A stretch of 30,084 bases of DNA from UBA3775 sp964584255 (lineage in GTDB: Bacteria > Bacillota > Clostridia > Lachnospirales > Lachnospiraceae): contig CAZOZM010000020.1 of assembly GCA_964584255.1 (NCBI GenBank), forward strand, positions 1 through 30,084, given 5' to 3'. The notes under the pieces are model-generated. The model made no database searches and was not told where the DNA came from. It saw nothing but the letters and a program-made list of their open reading frames with translations. Below, in pieces: positions 1-8,410 of this stretch. Every line of letters begins with the position of its first letter. Position 1 is the stretch's first letter. Made by a program: the position numbers and the translations under genes.

Positions 1-25
1 TGAGGGTTGAGAATCTGCCGGCAGC

Positions 26-103
26 CTAGCTGGCGGAACCTCTCATTTTATTTTGCACTAAATCTTGACACAGGACCACGGCAAATTTTTTTAAGTTCTT
101 CAT
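26..103 (-). CDS. Short ORF of 25 codons with good RBS
   Basis: Reading the minus strand from the ATG at 103 gives a 25-residue peptide (MKNLKKFAVVL... ending ...MRGSAS) that stops at a TAG at 26-28. An AAAGGAG ribosome binding site lies at the right distance upstream. The N-terminal half is basic then hydrophobic, as in leader or signalling peptides. The stop codon falls in the loop of an imperfect hairpin (GAGA 9-12 with TCTC 41-44; CTGCC 15-19 with GGCGG 32-36). I do not recognise a family. It could be a leader peptide for a gene beyond the window edge, a small signalling peptide, or the start of a broken gene. The strong RBS is seen; the function is unknown. Confidence 0.35.
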   Translation of the reverse strand: MKNLKKFAVVLCQDLVQNKMRGSAS

Positions 104-404
104 AAAGATCTCCTTTGTTATAACTTTAAAATCAGTTTATACTTTGGCAGTTGATGAGCCATTTGTTACGTCTTCATTCTGTCACCCCCTGTCTATGCGA
201 TTCAGCGGATAGCTCCTTTACATCAGCACTAATTTACAGTAGCTCTGATACCTCTTGAATTCTGCCAAATCAAGTTGGATTTATATGTCTGCCACTTTCT
301 GTCAGCAGTAGTTACCCTCTATCCATCGGGATTCTTTTACATTCCCATTCAAATTATCTGATATTTACTCTTACCGGATAGCCCTTTTATTAATGCTTTA
401 TTTT
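104..404 (-). other. Structured leader / gene-less stretch
   Basis: About 300 bases lie between the promoter near 411-439 and the small ORF at 103. The octamer GCTATCCG (minus sense) occurs twice, at 375-382 and 206-213. CTATCC at 319-324 on the plus strand can pair with GGATAG at 376-381, enclosing a smaller GGGA/TCCC hairpin at 328-346. A second RBS-like GGGGGTGA near 180-190 precedes an ATG followed after two codons by a stop. No known riboswitch class could be matched by eye. Confidence 0.35.
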
Positions 405-410
405 AACACA

Positions 411-439
411 ATCATAGCACTTTTCTGAGTTGTTTTTAA
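411..439 (-). promoter_or_regulatory. Putative extended -10 promoter
   Basis: On the minus strand the -10 is TATGAT (411-416) preceded by TGC, giving an extended -10, with TTAAAA as a weak -35 at 434-439 and a 17-base spacer. It would start a transcript near 404 that covers the leader and the 25-codon ORF. Confidence 0.4.
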
Positions 440-496
440 TCTTTTTTCTCAAATCATCCACAAACTTTTACCGGCAATCTTTTATCAAAAATTATA

Positions 497-1345
497 TCAC
501 TTTATTAGAAAAATCAATACCACTATTACGACTACGATTGTAAATACCATGTTCATCTTTCGACGATTAATGAATCTGTCTGTCGAATTCTTTCTTACGG
601 CTGAATGATTTTCAGAAAATGAATCTATAAATTTTAGAAAGCTCCAAAACTGTGTGTTATCCTGTTCCATATTATAGGCAGTTATTGCATTCTCCTTTGC
701 CTTTGTGATTTCGCCTAACCCACCATATGACAAAGCCTCAAGATAATACCATAAAGCTGTCCTGGTATCTATTCTTTTCAGTATGATGATGGCTCCTTCA
801 TAATCGCCTGCTTCAAGGCTTTTCATGGCATTTTTATACCAGCTTTCATTTATGCCAAGTTTACTTATTGTATACCCGGAAAAATCCATATAATTCCGTA
901 TATTTCCGTGAAATCGTACTTTGTCTTTGTTTTCACACAACACATCGTCTTCTGACTCATTCTGTTTATCCAGATATTTATATATCTTGTATTCGTCGTT
1001 TGTATCAATTTCCTTATAATCTGCATAAGAGCCGCCTTCCCCTCCGGCAAAGTATTTGGAGCCTCTTGTTTCTTTGCCATAATACTGTTCCTCCAGGGGA
1101 TCTTTTTTTATTTCAATCTGTCCGGATATCTTTATGTTTTGCTCAATTTCAGACTTTAGCCTTATATTTTTCAGAATTTTCAAATATGCTCCTGTCAACT
1201 CCGCATATTTTTCCTCATTCCACTTCTTTTCTGATTCATTCCCCGTAAAATCAGTTCTGTAAATCTTCCTTAAATTATTGTACGCTTTATCAACTTCTTC
1301 CTTATTCGCGCTTCTTGGAACATTCAACACTTCATATGGGTCCAT
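497..1345 (-). CDS. J-domain-like, TPR-like protein with C-terminal membrane anchor
   Basis: Residues about 4-60 (MDPYEVLNV...) match the helical pattern of a DnaJ J domain. The HPD tripeptide that stimulates Hsp70 ATPase is replaced by RTD in KIYRTDFTG, so classical co-chaperone activity is doubtful. Residues about 170-235 form TPR-like helical pairs (AGDYEGAIIIL, LGEITKAKENA). The last about 20 residues are a hydrophobic tail anchor. The start is either a TTG at 1351 or the ATG at 1345; GGGAG upstream fits the ATG at an 11-base spacing, and MDPYEVL is the usual J-domain opening. It is the last gene of an operon with the DUF5685 gene (16-base gap from this ATG) and the RelA-like gene. The function is unknown; it may scaffold its neighbours at the membrane (inference). 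Confidence 0.75.
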   Translation of the reverse strand: MDPYEVLNVPRSANKEEVDKAYNNLRKIYRTDFTGNESEKKWNEEKYAELTGAYLKILKNIRLKSEIEQNIKISGQIEIKKDPLEEQYYGKETRGSKYFAGGEGGSYADYKEIDTNDEYKIYKYLDKQNESEDDVLCENKDKVRFHGNIRNYMDFSGYTISKLGINESWYKNAMKSLEAGDYEGAIIILKRIDTRTALWYYLEALSYGGLGEITKAKENAITAYNMEQDNTQFWSFLKFIDSFSENHSAVRKNSTDRFINRRKMNMVFTIVVVIVVLIFLIK

Positions 1346-1361
1346 ACGCAATCTCTCTCCC

Positions 1362-2180
1362 TTATTTTTTCATGACAATTTCGTAATATTTCGTCCATAC
1401 ACCCGAATAAAGAATGTTTTTCAATATGGATGCATATTCGACCAATGGCAACACCTCAAAATTCTTGCAGCACTCGGCTATATTTGTCATCAGAACATCT
1501 TTCACATAATCATCAAAATCTTTATTTTTAAATTTTGCCTTGAGCGGATTATAACTCTCTTTTTTTATATCCCCCTTTAAATCATCATATGCATCCAATA
1601 TATAAATGTATTTTCCAAGAAAAAATCCTGCCTTTCTCAGTTCATTTTCCCACTCGTCTTTTTTCATCACAAAAATTTCAGACAGTATTCTCCCAAAATC
1701 TTCTGACACAAGTTCCAAATCACTGCATCCGGAGCTTTCTTTTTCCGATAAATCATTCATGTATTCGTTTATCAGCCGACATTTTTCAGGATATTTATTT
1801 ATCACCTTTTTGGCCTGTCTCCGCAAAATCAGTGCATAAATACATTTCATCAGCTTTCTGTCGTCTTTCCAGTCGTCCATACATTTAAGCCATGTAAGAT
1901 ACACTGTCATTTCCGAACAGTATCTGTCATATTCATGAATGCATATTCTGTTTCCTTTTATAGGATGAAGCATACATCTGGATGTTTTTACCTTGATTTC
2001 CGGTTCATACAAGTCTGCATAGAGCAGGGAAAGAAATGTGAGGTCATAGTTTACGGCAAACTTTGAGAAAAAACCCGTATTTTTTCCCAGCGATTTACAT
2101 AATCCACAGTAATATCCCCTGTATTCGTCAAATTCACGACATTTCAATTCCGGTTTGTTCACCACAACATAGCCAAACAT
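1362..2180 (-). CDS. DUF5685 family protein
   Basis: The opening MFGYVVVNKPEL...EFDEYRGYYCGLCKSLG is the signature of DUF5685, a family common in Clostridia with no established function. The 272-residue protein looks all-helical and soluble. Six cysteines lie in the first 90 residues (C14, C25, C28, C69, C80, C88) and could bind a metal. Two acidic motifs stand out: DDWKDD at 102-107 and DAYDDLKGD at 196-204. Their spacing resembles the paired aspartate-rich motifs of isoprenoid-synthase-fold enzymes (inference only). The gene lies between the RelA-like gene and the J-domain-like gene with short gaps, so all three are probably cotranscribed. AGGAGAAG serves as RBS. Confidence 0.8.
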   Translation of the reverse strand: MFGYVVVNKPELKCREFDEYRGYYCGLCKSLGKNTGFFSKFAVNYDLTFLSLLYADLYEPEIKVKTSRCMLHPIKGNRICIHEYDRYCSEMTVYLTWLKCMDDWKDDRKLMKCIYALILRRQAKKVINKYPEKCRLINEYMNDLSEKESSGCSDLELVSEDFGRILSEIFVMKKDEWENELRKAGFFLGKYIYILDAYDDLKGDIKKESYNPLKAKFKNKDFDDYVKDVLMTNIAECCKNFEVLPLVEYASILKNILYSGVWTKYYEIVMKK

Positions 2181-2202
2181 TCTTTCTTCTCCTGTCTGTC
2201 TT

Positions 2203-4071
2203 TTAATCAGTATTCATCCTTCTGAGAAGCTGGAGTAATTCGTTACCGAATGCTCTGCTGTTTTCCTGATTCTTGAATGGTTGTAAATGTTCAATGGCAT
2301 CAAATGTCGCAAATCTGCAATTTCTGATGTATTCCTCGTCAAACCATTCTGTCTTTATATGTCTTTCCGTCACATTATCAATTACGAAAATCCCCTGTTT
2401 ACATTCCGGAATCTGACCCATATTGTCATGATAATATCCTTCCCTCTCCAATTGTCGTCTTATTCCCTCTGCAACGGGCGCGTAAACTCTCATAAAATGA
2501 CTGTAATGTCCGGCTTTTTCCTGTATATATTTTATTGCAAACGGTGTAAGCCAGCTTTCATCCAGCCTGCCTTCATTTTCCTGCGAAGAAACAACCATTA
2601 CAATTGGAAATCTTCTGTTTGGGTCAATTACAAGTGAAGCTATCTGCGATGCCTGTTTTTCATTTATGGCACAGAAAATGTTTCCGCAATCCCAAACGTC
2701 CCGTACTCCTATCTGTGACGCGATCTGTCTGTAGAATCGTGGACAACTGAACATGTGCTCGACTTCACCTTTTTCAACTGCATTTTCGTAATATGTAAAA
2801 CCGTTTTTTACCTTTAATCTTAATTGGCCATCCTTATCCGGTGATATGCCGGCAGCCGTTGTCCATATTCTTCCGGCAATTCTTTCATCAACATTATTTG
2901 CTGTACAGAAAAATGTCCGATTTTCTTTTTCATATATACATTTCACCGAAAATCCGGGTTTATCTACTTCAAAATTCAAAGGATGTGCCGGCATTTCCAA
3001 CAGCACTCCCGAAAATTTATTGTAAACCCAGGAATATATTGTATTCACGGCAGACATAAAATGCTTATCCCTGTTATCCTCATTAGTTCTCAGGATAACA
3101 TCCGCTCTAAAGGTGTCCTTAAATTCAGGAAGTTTCAAATCATACTTATACTCTTCTTCAAATCCTGCTTCTCTTCGCTTTCCATAGACATCTTCACGGT
3201 CAAGAATTGCTGCTACTGCTTCATCATGAATCTTGGTATCGTTCAATACCGCAACAATTGTATTAACGCTTATGTCTCCTTTATCCGGTCTTGACAAAAG
3301 GGCGTAAATCAGATCTTCTCTTTTTGTCTTAAATATTCTTTTTGGTGTATTTTCCACTCTTGTATCCTGGTTGAACAGCTCCTGTATATCCGGATAAAGG
3401 TCCTCGCTTCTTATTTTCACTCTGAAATGAGCCTTTATCATTCCTGCCCAGTTCTTTTCATGGTACAGGTCATGTCCCAAATTATCAAAGAGCGTAACGA
3501 TTGATTTATCACACAATTCAAGTGTTGCAAGTATCGTATTAAAATATCTGGAACGGTCACTCTTTCCTGCCCACAAATCCATTCCTTTGTATTTCATGTC
3601 ATGCTCAATTTCATGCCATCCCTCAAAAAATACCGTCTTCAACTGTATCTCAAAGGTGTCGTCTATAAAATACTCCCAGGTTTCTGCGGATATCATTTCC
3701 TTAAGTTCCTCCGGCAGTCGGAACACTCCGTTCATTTTAGCCGGTTTAAACTCTTCCTCTGAGTACTCTGTACGACTCCATTCCGCTTCACCGAAAAGTC
3801 TCTCAAGTATTGTCCTGCATATTTTAAGATCATCTTCGAAATAAACGTCTACTCTGATTCCGATGAGATCCTGGATCTTCTTTTCCTCGTTATAATTCTT
3901 TCTCTTATATTTCCTTGCAAGCGAATGATGTGTCTTTATTCTGGAAAAGACCTGATGATAAAGTCCGCATCTGTCCAATGCTTTTTCTACAATGTCTCTC
4001 AATCGAATTTCCACAGTTTTTGGAACCCGTATATTCTGTTTGAGTTCTTCCTCAGAAAATTCATATTTCAT
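2203..4071 (-). CDS. Large RelA/SpoT-domain protein with long C-terminal extension
   Basis: Residues about 20-165 match the RelA/SpoT nucleotidyltransferase domain: RIKTHHS (44-50), K54, DLIGIRV (68-74), EIQLKT (141-146) and WHEIEHDMKYK (152-162). Family members transfer pyrophosphate from ATP to GDP/GTP, or in toxic forms to tRNA. The usual NGYRSLH motif, which stacks the guanine acceptor, reads NGVFRLP here (114-120), so the acceptor may differ or activity may be lost. The remaining 450 residues are much longer than in small alarmone synthetases and contain no HD hydrolase, TGS or ACT domain that I can see. A stretch near 480-530 (RFPIVMVVSS...) looks like an alpha/beta domain of unknown role. 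GGAGG precedes the start, and a good promoter lies 90 bases upstream. It is first in the operon with DUF5685 and the J-like gene. Confidence 0.8.
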   Translation of the reverse strand: MKYEFSEEELKQNIRVPKTVEIRLRDIVEKALDRCGLYHQVFSRIKTHHSLARKYKRKNYNEEKKIQDLIGIRVDVYFEDDLKICRTILERLFGEAEWSRTEYSEEEFKPAKMNGVFRLPEELKEMISAETWEYFIDDTFEIQLKTVFFEGWHEIEHDMKYKGMDLWAGKSDRSRYFNTILATLELCDKSIVTLFDNLGHDLYHEKNWAGMIKAHFRVKIRSEDLYPDIQELFNQDTRVENTPKRIFKTKREDLIYALLSRPDKGDISVNTIVAVLNDTKIHDEAVAAILDREDVYGKRREAGFEEEYKYDLKLPEFKDTFRADVILRTNEDNRDKHFMSAVNTIYSWVYNKFSGVLLEMPAHPLNFEVDKPGFSVKCIYEKENRTFFCTANNVDERIAGRIWTTAAGISPDKDGQLRLKVKNGFTYYENAVEKGEVEHMFSCPRFYRQIASQIGVRDVWDCGNIFCAINEKQASQIASLVIDPNRRFPIVMVVSSQENEGRLDESWLTPFAIKYIQEKAGHYSHFMRVYAPVAEGIRRQLEREGYYHDNMGQIPECKQGIFVIDNVTERHIKTEWFDEEYIRNCRFATFDAIEHLQPFKNQENSRAFGNELLQLLRRMNTD

Positions 4072-4157
4072 TTCCCATTACCTCCAATAATTCTTCGATG
4101 TTCTCCCTCCACCTTGAGCGGTTTTCGACCTTATTCCAAAAATCGCTTTCAATACGC

Positions 4158-4186
4158 ATTATAGCAACTGTTTTCTCTTCTGTGAA
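4158..4186 (-). promoter_or_regulatory. Sigma-A-type promoter of the RelA-like operon
   Basis: The minus strand has TTCACA (4181-4186), a 17-base spacer and a perfect TATAAT (4158-4163). The transcript would start near 4151 and reach the RelA-like ATG after about 80 bases. Confidence 0.7.
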
Positions 4187-4204
4187 CCGTCTTTCCCGTG
4201 CTTT

Positions 4205-4639
4205 TTAACGGTTTTCACTATTTTCCGTCAGTTCTTTCCTGCATCTGCTGCAGGTTCCAAGAAGTACCGAGCCACTGCACTTTAATTCAAATCCGTGATC
4301 TGCCAGCAGATGGTCAGATATCAAATGCATAAATCCGCATTCCAAATGAATTATTCTTCCGCATCTTTCGCACTGAAGATGCAAATGACTGTTACACCCG
4401 TCCCTGTTTTTTATGCACTGGTACACTGTCATTTCCTTATCCGATGTTTTATATTTCAATATGTCACCGGCCAGGGTAAGTTTTTCCAGGTTTCTATATA
4501 CCGTAGCTCTGTTTATGTCTATATGATTTTCCTCCATATAAGACATTATGTCTGCCACGCTGACTCTCTTGTCGCTGTTCCTTTCAAGATAGTTCAATAT
4601 TTCACTCTTGGATTTTGTTCTATATCCTTCTTTATTCAT
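4205..4639 (-). CDS. Fur-family metalloregulator
   Basis: This 144-residue protein has the Fur layout. The N-terminal winged helix has its recognition helix around INRATVYRNLEKL (42-54). The C-terminal metal-binding part has HLHLQC (85-90), with C90/C93 and C130/C133 forming the two CxxC pairs of the structural zinc site. Family members repress iron, zinc or peroxide genes when loaded with metal; the sequence does not settle which type this is. AAAGAGGT provides the RBS. The start is 29 bases after the stop of the transglutaminase-like gene, so the two may be cotranscribed. No Fur box was found in the flanking gaps. Confidence 0.85.
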   Translation of the reverse strand: MNKEGYRTKSKSEILNYLERNSDKRVSVADIMSYMEENHIDINRATVYRNLEKLTLAGDILKYKTSDKEMTVYQCIKNRDGCNSHLHLQCERCGRIIHLECGFMHLISDHLLADHGFELKCSGSVLLGTCSRCRKELTENSENR

Positions 4640-4668
4640 AAATTACCTCTTTCCCGGGTTGTACGTTT

Positions 4669-5880
4669 TCAGGGCATGGCAATTCTGACACATTTTACCT
4701 TATCAACCCTTCCGTAACTTATTTCTCCGGTCTCCTTCCCGGTTTCTCGAAAAACTTTTTCAAAACATTCAAACAGTTCATCTGTCTGCATCATACTCAA
4801 CAGTCCGACATATGCTCCGTCATTCGTACAATGAATTTCCACGATGTCCTTCCCTTCAAGATATGCTTTGTATATCATATTTTCAAGGGCCTCCCTGCTG
4901 AAAACGCTCATTTCATAACCATTGTACCTGTAATAGTTATATTTTCCTCCCATACATGCCGGCAGGTCGTATGGCATGTCATCCGTATGACTTTCCTTAA
5001 TGGCATCATAATTCGTCAGGAAATATGCATATGTTTTTATTTCTTCTTCACCCTTCGGATCGCACCACGTCACGTCCACCGCATAATATGAATTTTCTAA
5101 TCTGACATAATTCCATGCGTGTCCTTCTCCGTCCGCCGTACCGGTTACATAAATACAGTCAAGCCCCGCTGCCTGTGCCAGATACTGAAAGGATTTGCTG
5201 TATCCTTCACAGAGTGCCTTCCCCGTAACAAGCGTGCCATAAATTCCACTCGGCAGACTTATCTCTCCTTCATGCCCACCGCTCAAGTATTTTTCGTAAC
5301 TTGAGAGGTCGTAACTTGTATAGTCAACAAGGTAATCAAAAATGTAAAGAGCCTTTTCATAATCGGTTGCTCCGTCAGTTCCCGCAAGCAGATTGTCTTT
5401 TATCTTCACAATATTCTTGCTCATCTTTACTGCATTTTTTGGGTCTGTTGTATACTGTGGCATAAAATCAGTTACCAGATTTCCGCTGTAATACACATTA
5501 TAAAAACTGTCAACCCAAAAGAGCTCCGGATAGTCATTTCTTATTCCCGTAAAGCATGCTTTTATCTCATCAACTGACATTTGATACTGTTCCAGGTCAA
5601 TTTCTTCTGCAAAAGACAGCATTCCATAGAGAAGATTTTTATATACCTCTTTGCTCTTCTCTTCAAACTGTTCATATGCATATCTCTCAGTATTTTCATT
5701 TACCAGTTCCAAAATGTCGCCGTTAACATCTTCTTTTGTATATACATAGTTATCCGGTTTTCCGCTGATTTTCTCTTTCAACAGCGGTAGTGCTATGTCT
5801 TTTGTTATATAAAACGCCATAAAAATACATGCTGCCGCACAGATAACTATGGTAAATGTCGAAAGACTTTTTCTGTTCAT
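4669..5880 (-). CDS. Membrane-anchored transglutaminase-like protein
   Basis: The 403-residue protein begins with a short basic stretch and one membrane segment (about 8-26), so most of it probably lies outside the cell. A transglutaminase/protease-like core is clear from about 175-285, with the triad C224 (KALCEGYSKSF), H254 (EGHAWNYV) and D269 (YAVDVTWCD). Such domains act as cysteine peptidases or cross-linkers, often on cell-wall material. The last 100 residues have no domain I recognise. AAAGGAAC lies just upstream of the ATG. The gene is followed closely by the Fur-family gene. Substrate unknown. Confidence 0.85.
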   Translation of the reverse strand: MNRKSLSTFTIVICAAACIFMAFYITKDIALPLLKEKISGKPDNYVYTKEDVNGDILELVNENTERYAYEQFEEKSKEVYKNLLYGMLSFAEEIDLEQYQMSVDEIKACFTGIRNDYPELFWVDSFYNVYYSGNLVTDFMPQYTTDPKNAVKMSKNIVKIKDNLLAGTDGATDYEKALYIFDYLVDYTSYDLSSYEKYLSGGHEGEISLPSGIYGTLVTGKALCEGYSKSFQYLAQAAGLDCIYVTGTADGEGHAWNYVRLENSYYAVDVTWCDPKGEEEIKTYAYFLTNYDAIKESHTDDMPYDLPACMGGKYNYYRYNGYEMSVFSREALENMIYKAYLEGKDIVEIHCTNDGAYVGLLSMMQTDELFECFEKVFRETGKETGEISYGRVDKVKCVRIAMP

Positions 5881-5970
5881 GGATGTTCCTTTCAGAAGAT
5901 TTACTTACACCACACGGTTTTAGTATACCGAATGACATTTTGGGCTTAATCACCGCTCTTTTTCAGCTAC

Positions 5971-5999
5971 ATCTTATATCAGAAATACTATTTTTTCAA
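5971..5999 (-). promoter_or_regulatory. Putative promoter for the transglutaminase-like gene
   Basis: TTGAAA (5994-5999), 17 bases and TAAGAT (5971-5976) on the minus strand, inside the 156-base gap before the gene. A second -10-like TATACT lies nearer the gene, without a clear -35. Confidence 0.45.
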
Positions 6000-6036
6000 C
6001 CATTTAAATTCGACCGTTTTTTCTTTTGCAACTGCT

Positions 6037-6849
6037 CTATATATCCATTTCTTTGTCACTTAAACCTATCTCAACTTCATTAATGAATACCATTGCAATA
6101 ATAAAAATTAAAAAGATATAAATCAGATTTATCATTGATGCTTCGACGAATCTTTTATTACATGTTAAAAAGTCCTTCCATATTTCCGGATATGCCTCCC
6201 GGTCGGCAAATGTGGCCTCCGTCGGAAAGAATTTACATATTACATTTATTTTTTCCGGGTACAGCGAATACACTCCATAGGATGCAAAAAAGCTGACAAG
6301 TATCCCCGAAAATACTGCCAAAAATGATAACATACTGCCAAGAAAAACAGCAAGAAAATTAACTGCCAATGTTATCAGAAGATTGTATGTCATGTGTACA
6401 TATAGTGTATACACTAAAACCTTCGGCATCATTTCGCATGGTTCATTTTCACATACAATCAATGCCATAACGTAGTTTACAATTACATAAAGCAACGAGT
6501 AAAATATCACTGTCAGCGAAACCGTTGCTGTCTGTGTAATCAGCCATCTTCTTCTGCTTTTGAAGCGGATGAAATAGTACATTCCCCTGGCATTTAAATC
6601 ACCGTAAATACATGTGCCAAATAAAAAAATGCAGAATATCCCCGGTGCTGTTCCGAATATGCTGTCTATCAGACTGAAGCTTTTGTTCGTTTCCGTTACT
6701 CCGATGTAAAAAACATTCGCCGTAAAGACACTAAGTACTTCTGCATCTTCCATTTCTCCGGCATAAAATTTTGACAAATCGTATAAGTCAAAAAAAACTA
6801 CGATTGGAATTATAATCAGTGCCAATAAAAAATATTTTCTGTATTTCAT
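6037..6849 (-). CDS. ABC-2-type transporter permease, intact paralogue
   Basis: This protein of about 270 residues has roughly six hydrophobic segments (about 8-24, 70-90, 110-135, 150-175, 178-198, 245-265 in the longer reading) and no other domain, as in ABC-2 exporter permeases. It is the last gene of an operon holding an ATPase, an exported protein and a broken permease gene of the same length. A GTG at 6861 would add four residues; the ATG at 6849 is chosen because MKYRKYFLLAL is a natural start, though neither RBS is strong. With the other permease broken, this copy may now work as a homodimer (inference). The substrate is unknown; gene order suggests peptide or bacteriocin export or self-immunity. 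Confidence 0.65.
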   Translation of the reverse strand: MKYRKYFLLALIIIPIVVFFDLYDLSKFYAGEMEDAEVLSVFTANVFYIGVTETNKSFSLIDSIFGTAPGIFCIFLFGTCIYGDLNARGMYYFIRFKSRRRWLITQTATVSLTVIFYSLLYVIVNYVMALIVCENEPCEMMPKVLVYTLYVHMTYNLLITLAVNFLAVFLGSMLSFLAVFSGILVSFFASYGVYSLYPEKINVICKFFPTEATFADREAYPEIWKDFLTCNKRFVEASMINLIYIFLIFIIAMVFINEVEIGLSDKEMDI

Positions 6850-6894
6850 TTCTCTACCCACAACAGGTGCTGACCGTCAATCTCTATTCCTGTT

Positions 6895-7689
6895 TCATTT
6901 TTTTCTGTCTGCAGTTTCGTCAACATCTTCCTGAACTTTATCACCTTCTGCATGTTCCGGTTCTTCCTCTACACCGTAATATCTGAGGATTTCATGCTTT
7001 ATTTCCAAAACATATTTCACGTCAAGTTCACTCTTAACATAAAACTGACAGTCAAGTATCTCATCAATCGACGGATTTTCCTCTGCTATTGCCACCTTAT
7101 CATTTTCAAGGTTAAGGCAGGTAAATGAATTAACCACCATTCTGTACTGTGGGCGTTCAAGATTCTCTGAAATCTCACTCTCCTCCGCTACAATCAGACA
7201 CTTATCTCCCGGTTTAGGAATTACGAATCCGTAATTTGCTGCAAATAAAGGCTCATTTTCTTCGTTAAAAACTGCCGGACTCATGGAACTTAAAACTGTT
7301 ATTTCTTTTCCTTCTTCAATCCCGGTACCTTTTATTACCTTTTTTACAATCGCTTCCTGTTCCGAAGAGCCATCATAGTTTTTAAAATCCTCTGTTATCT
7401 CTACTACCATTACGATTAGTTCATAATGTTGAAATAAAGATTCTCCATATGCCTCACTTTTTAAGCTTTCTCTATTATCTGTATAGAACTTTTCAATCTC
7501 TTCAGGTGTATTTCCTCCCTGAATTATTCCCGGTGCTATTCCCACAGCTTCCGTTGTAATCCATTCCCTAAACTCACTGTATGTCGTGATATTTTTTAAT
7601 TCTTTGTCCGATTTTCGCAGCAACACAATACCAAACACTAAAATCGCTATTATTGCCGCTGAAATTCCCGCAATTATGTACTTTTTCAT
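6895..7689 (-). CDS. Membrane-anchored extracytoplasmic protein of ABC operon
   Basis: Choosing the ATG at 7689 gives 264 residues starting MKKYIIAGISAAI, with GGAGG five bases upstream. Residues 4-23 are a membrane anchor, and the rest is soluble and acidic, presumably outside the cell. The longer upstream reading adds residues without an RBS. I do not recognise the family. Its place between the ATPase and the intact permease suggests a partner of the exporter, for example a substrate-handling or immunity protein (inference). Confidence 0.6.
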   Translation of the reverse strand: MKKYIIAGISAAIIAILVFGIVLLRKSDKELKNITTYSEFREWITTEAVGIAPGIIQGGNTPEEIEKFYTDNRESLKSEAYGESLFQHYELIVMVVEITEDFKNYDGSSEQEAIVKKVIKGTGIEEGKEITVLSSMSPAVFNEENEPLFAANYGFVIPKPGDKCLIVAEESEISENLERPQYRMVVNSFTCLNLENDKVAIAEENPSIDEILDCQFYVKSELDVKYVLEIKHEILRYYGVEEEPEHAEGDKVQEDVDETADRKK

Positions 7690-7747
7690 CATAACCTCCA
7701 TCTTTTTAAAATACAGTATGTAATTAATCATCAAGACTCTCTATCTT

Positions 7748-8383
7748 CTATGTCCCAACAATTTTTCCTGCGCTTATTTTTATTTCCTCATCACACAAAT
7801 CATTTACATCAGTATTGTCATGGCTTGCTATGATCACCAACGCTCCCTCTTTAGCTGCTTTTCTGATTTCTGTCCGAAAAACATCCTTACTTCTTTCATC
7901 TAAAGCATTTGTCGGTTCATCCAACATTATAAGATCCTGCTTTTCCATCATGGCCTGAATTATTGACAGTTTCTGTCTCATTCCCAGAGAATATTTTCCT
8001 GCCTTTAGTTTGCCGTTAGGATCAAGACTAAACTTATTCATCCATTCTTTTATTTCTTCCCGTGTTACCTGTCCTTTTATATCTCCCAGAAATTTCAAAT
8101 TTCTGTAGCCTGACATATCCGGATACATGGATATATTTTCTATTGAAATACCTATATTAAGATTTGTCTGCGATATCTTTTTATATTCTTTCCCGTCTAA
8201 TAAATAATGTCCGGAACTCTGTTTTATTAATCCCGACATACACCTTAGCAGCATCGTCTTTCCCGAGCCGTTAATACCGGTTAATGCATATATCCTACCG
8301 GACTCAAAAGTAAGATTTATGTCGTCGAGTATGATTTTGTCCTTGATTATCTTTGTGATTCCCACTAAATCCAATCTATACAT
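7748..8383 (-). CDS. ABC transporter ATP-binding protein
   Basis: All parts of an ABC ATPase are visible in 211 residues: Walker A GINGSGKT (37-43), signature YSLGMRQKL (131-139) in the form usual for ABC-2 and bacteriocin exporters, Walker B LIMLDEP (151-157) and the switch histidine in ASHD (187). It energises export by the adjacent permeases. It is slightly shorter than the usual 230-300 residues, with no C-terminal extension. It follows the broken permease gene by 27 bases. Confidence 0.93.
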   Translation of the reverse strand: MYRLDLVGITKIIKDKIILDDINLTFESGRIYALTGINGSGKTMLLRCMSGLIKQSSGHYLLDGKEYKKISQTNLNIGISIENISMYPDMSGYRNLKFLGDIKGQVTREEIKEWMNKFSLDPNGKLKAGKYSLGMRQKLSIIQAMMEKQDLIMLDEPTNALDERSKDVFRTEIRKAAKEGALVIIASHDNTDVNDLCDEEIKISAGKIVGT

Positions 8384-8410
8384 TTTTTCTCCTCTTTTCC
8401 TGCGTCACGT

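Noticed and set aside
868..1580. Plus-strand open frames over the J-like and DUF5685 genes
   Set aside because: They are mirror frames of clear minus-strand genes, with no RBS and no domain pattern. The same holds for the other opposite-strand frames in the window.
4140..4207. Terminator between the Fur-family gene and the RelA-like operon
   Set aside because: ACCGT/ACGGT can pair but the stem is short and no T run follows; the region is better explained by the promoter.
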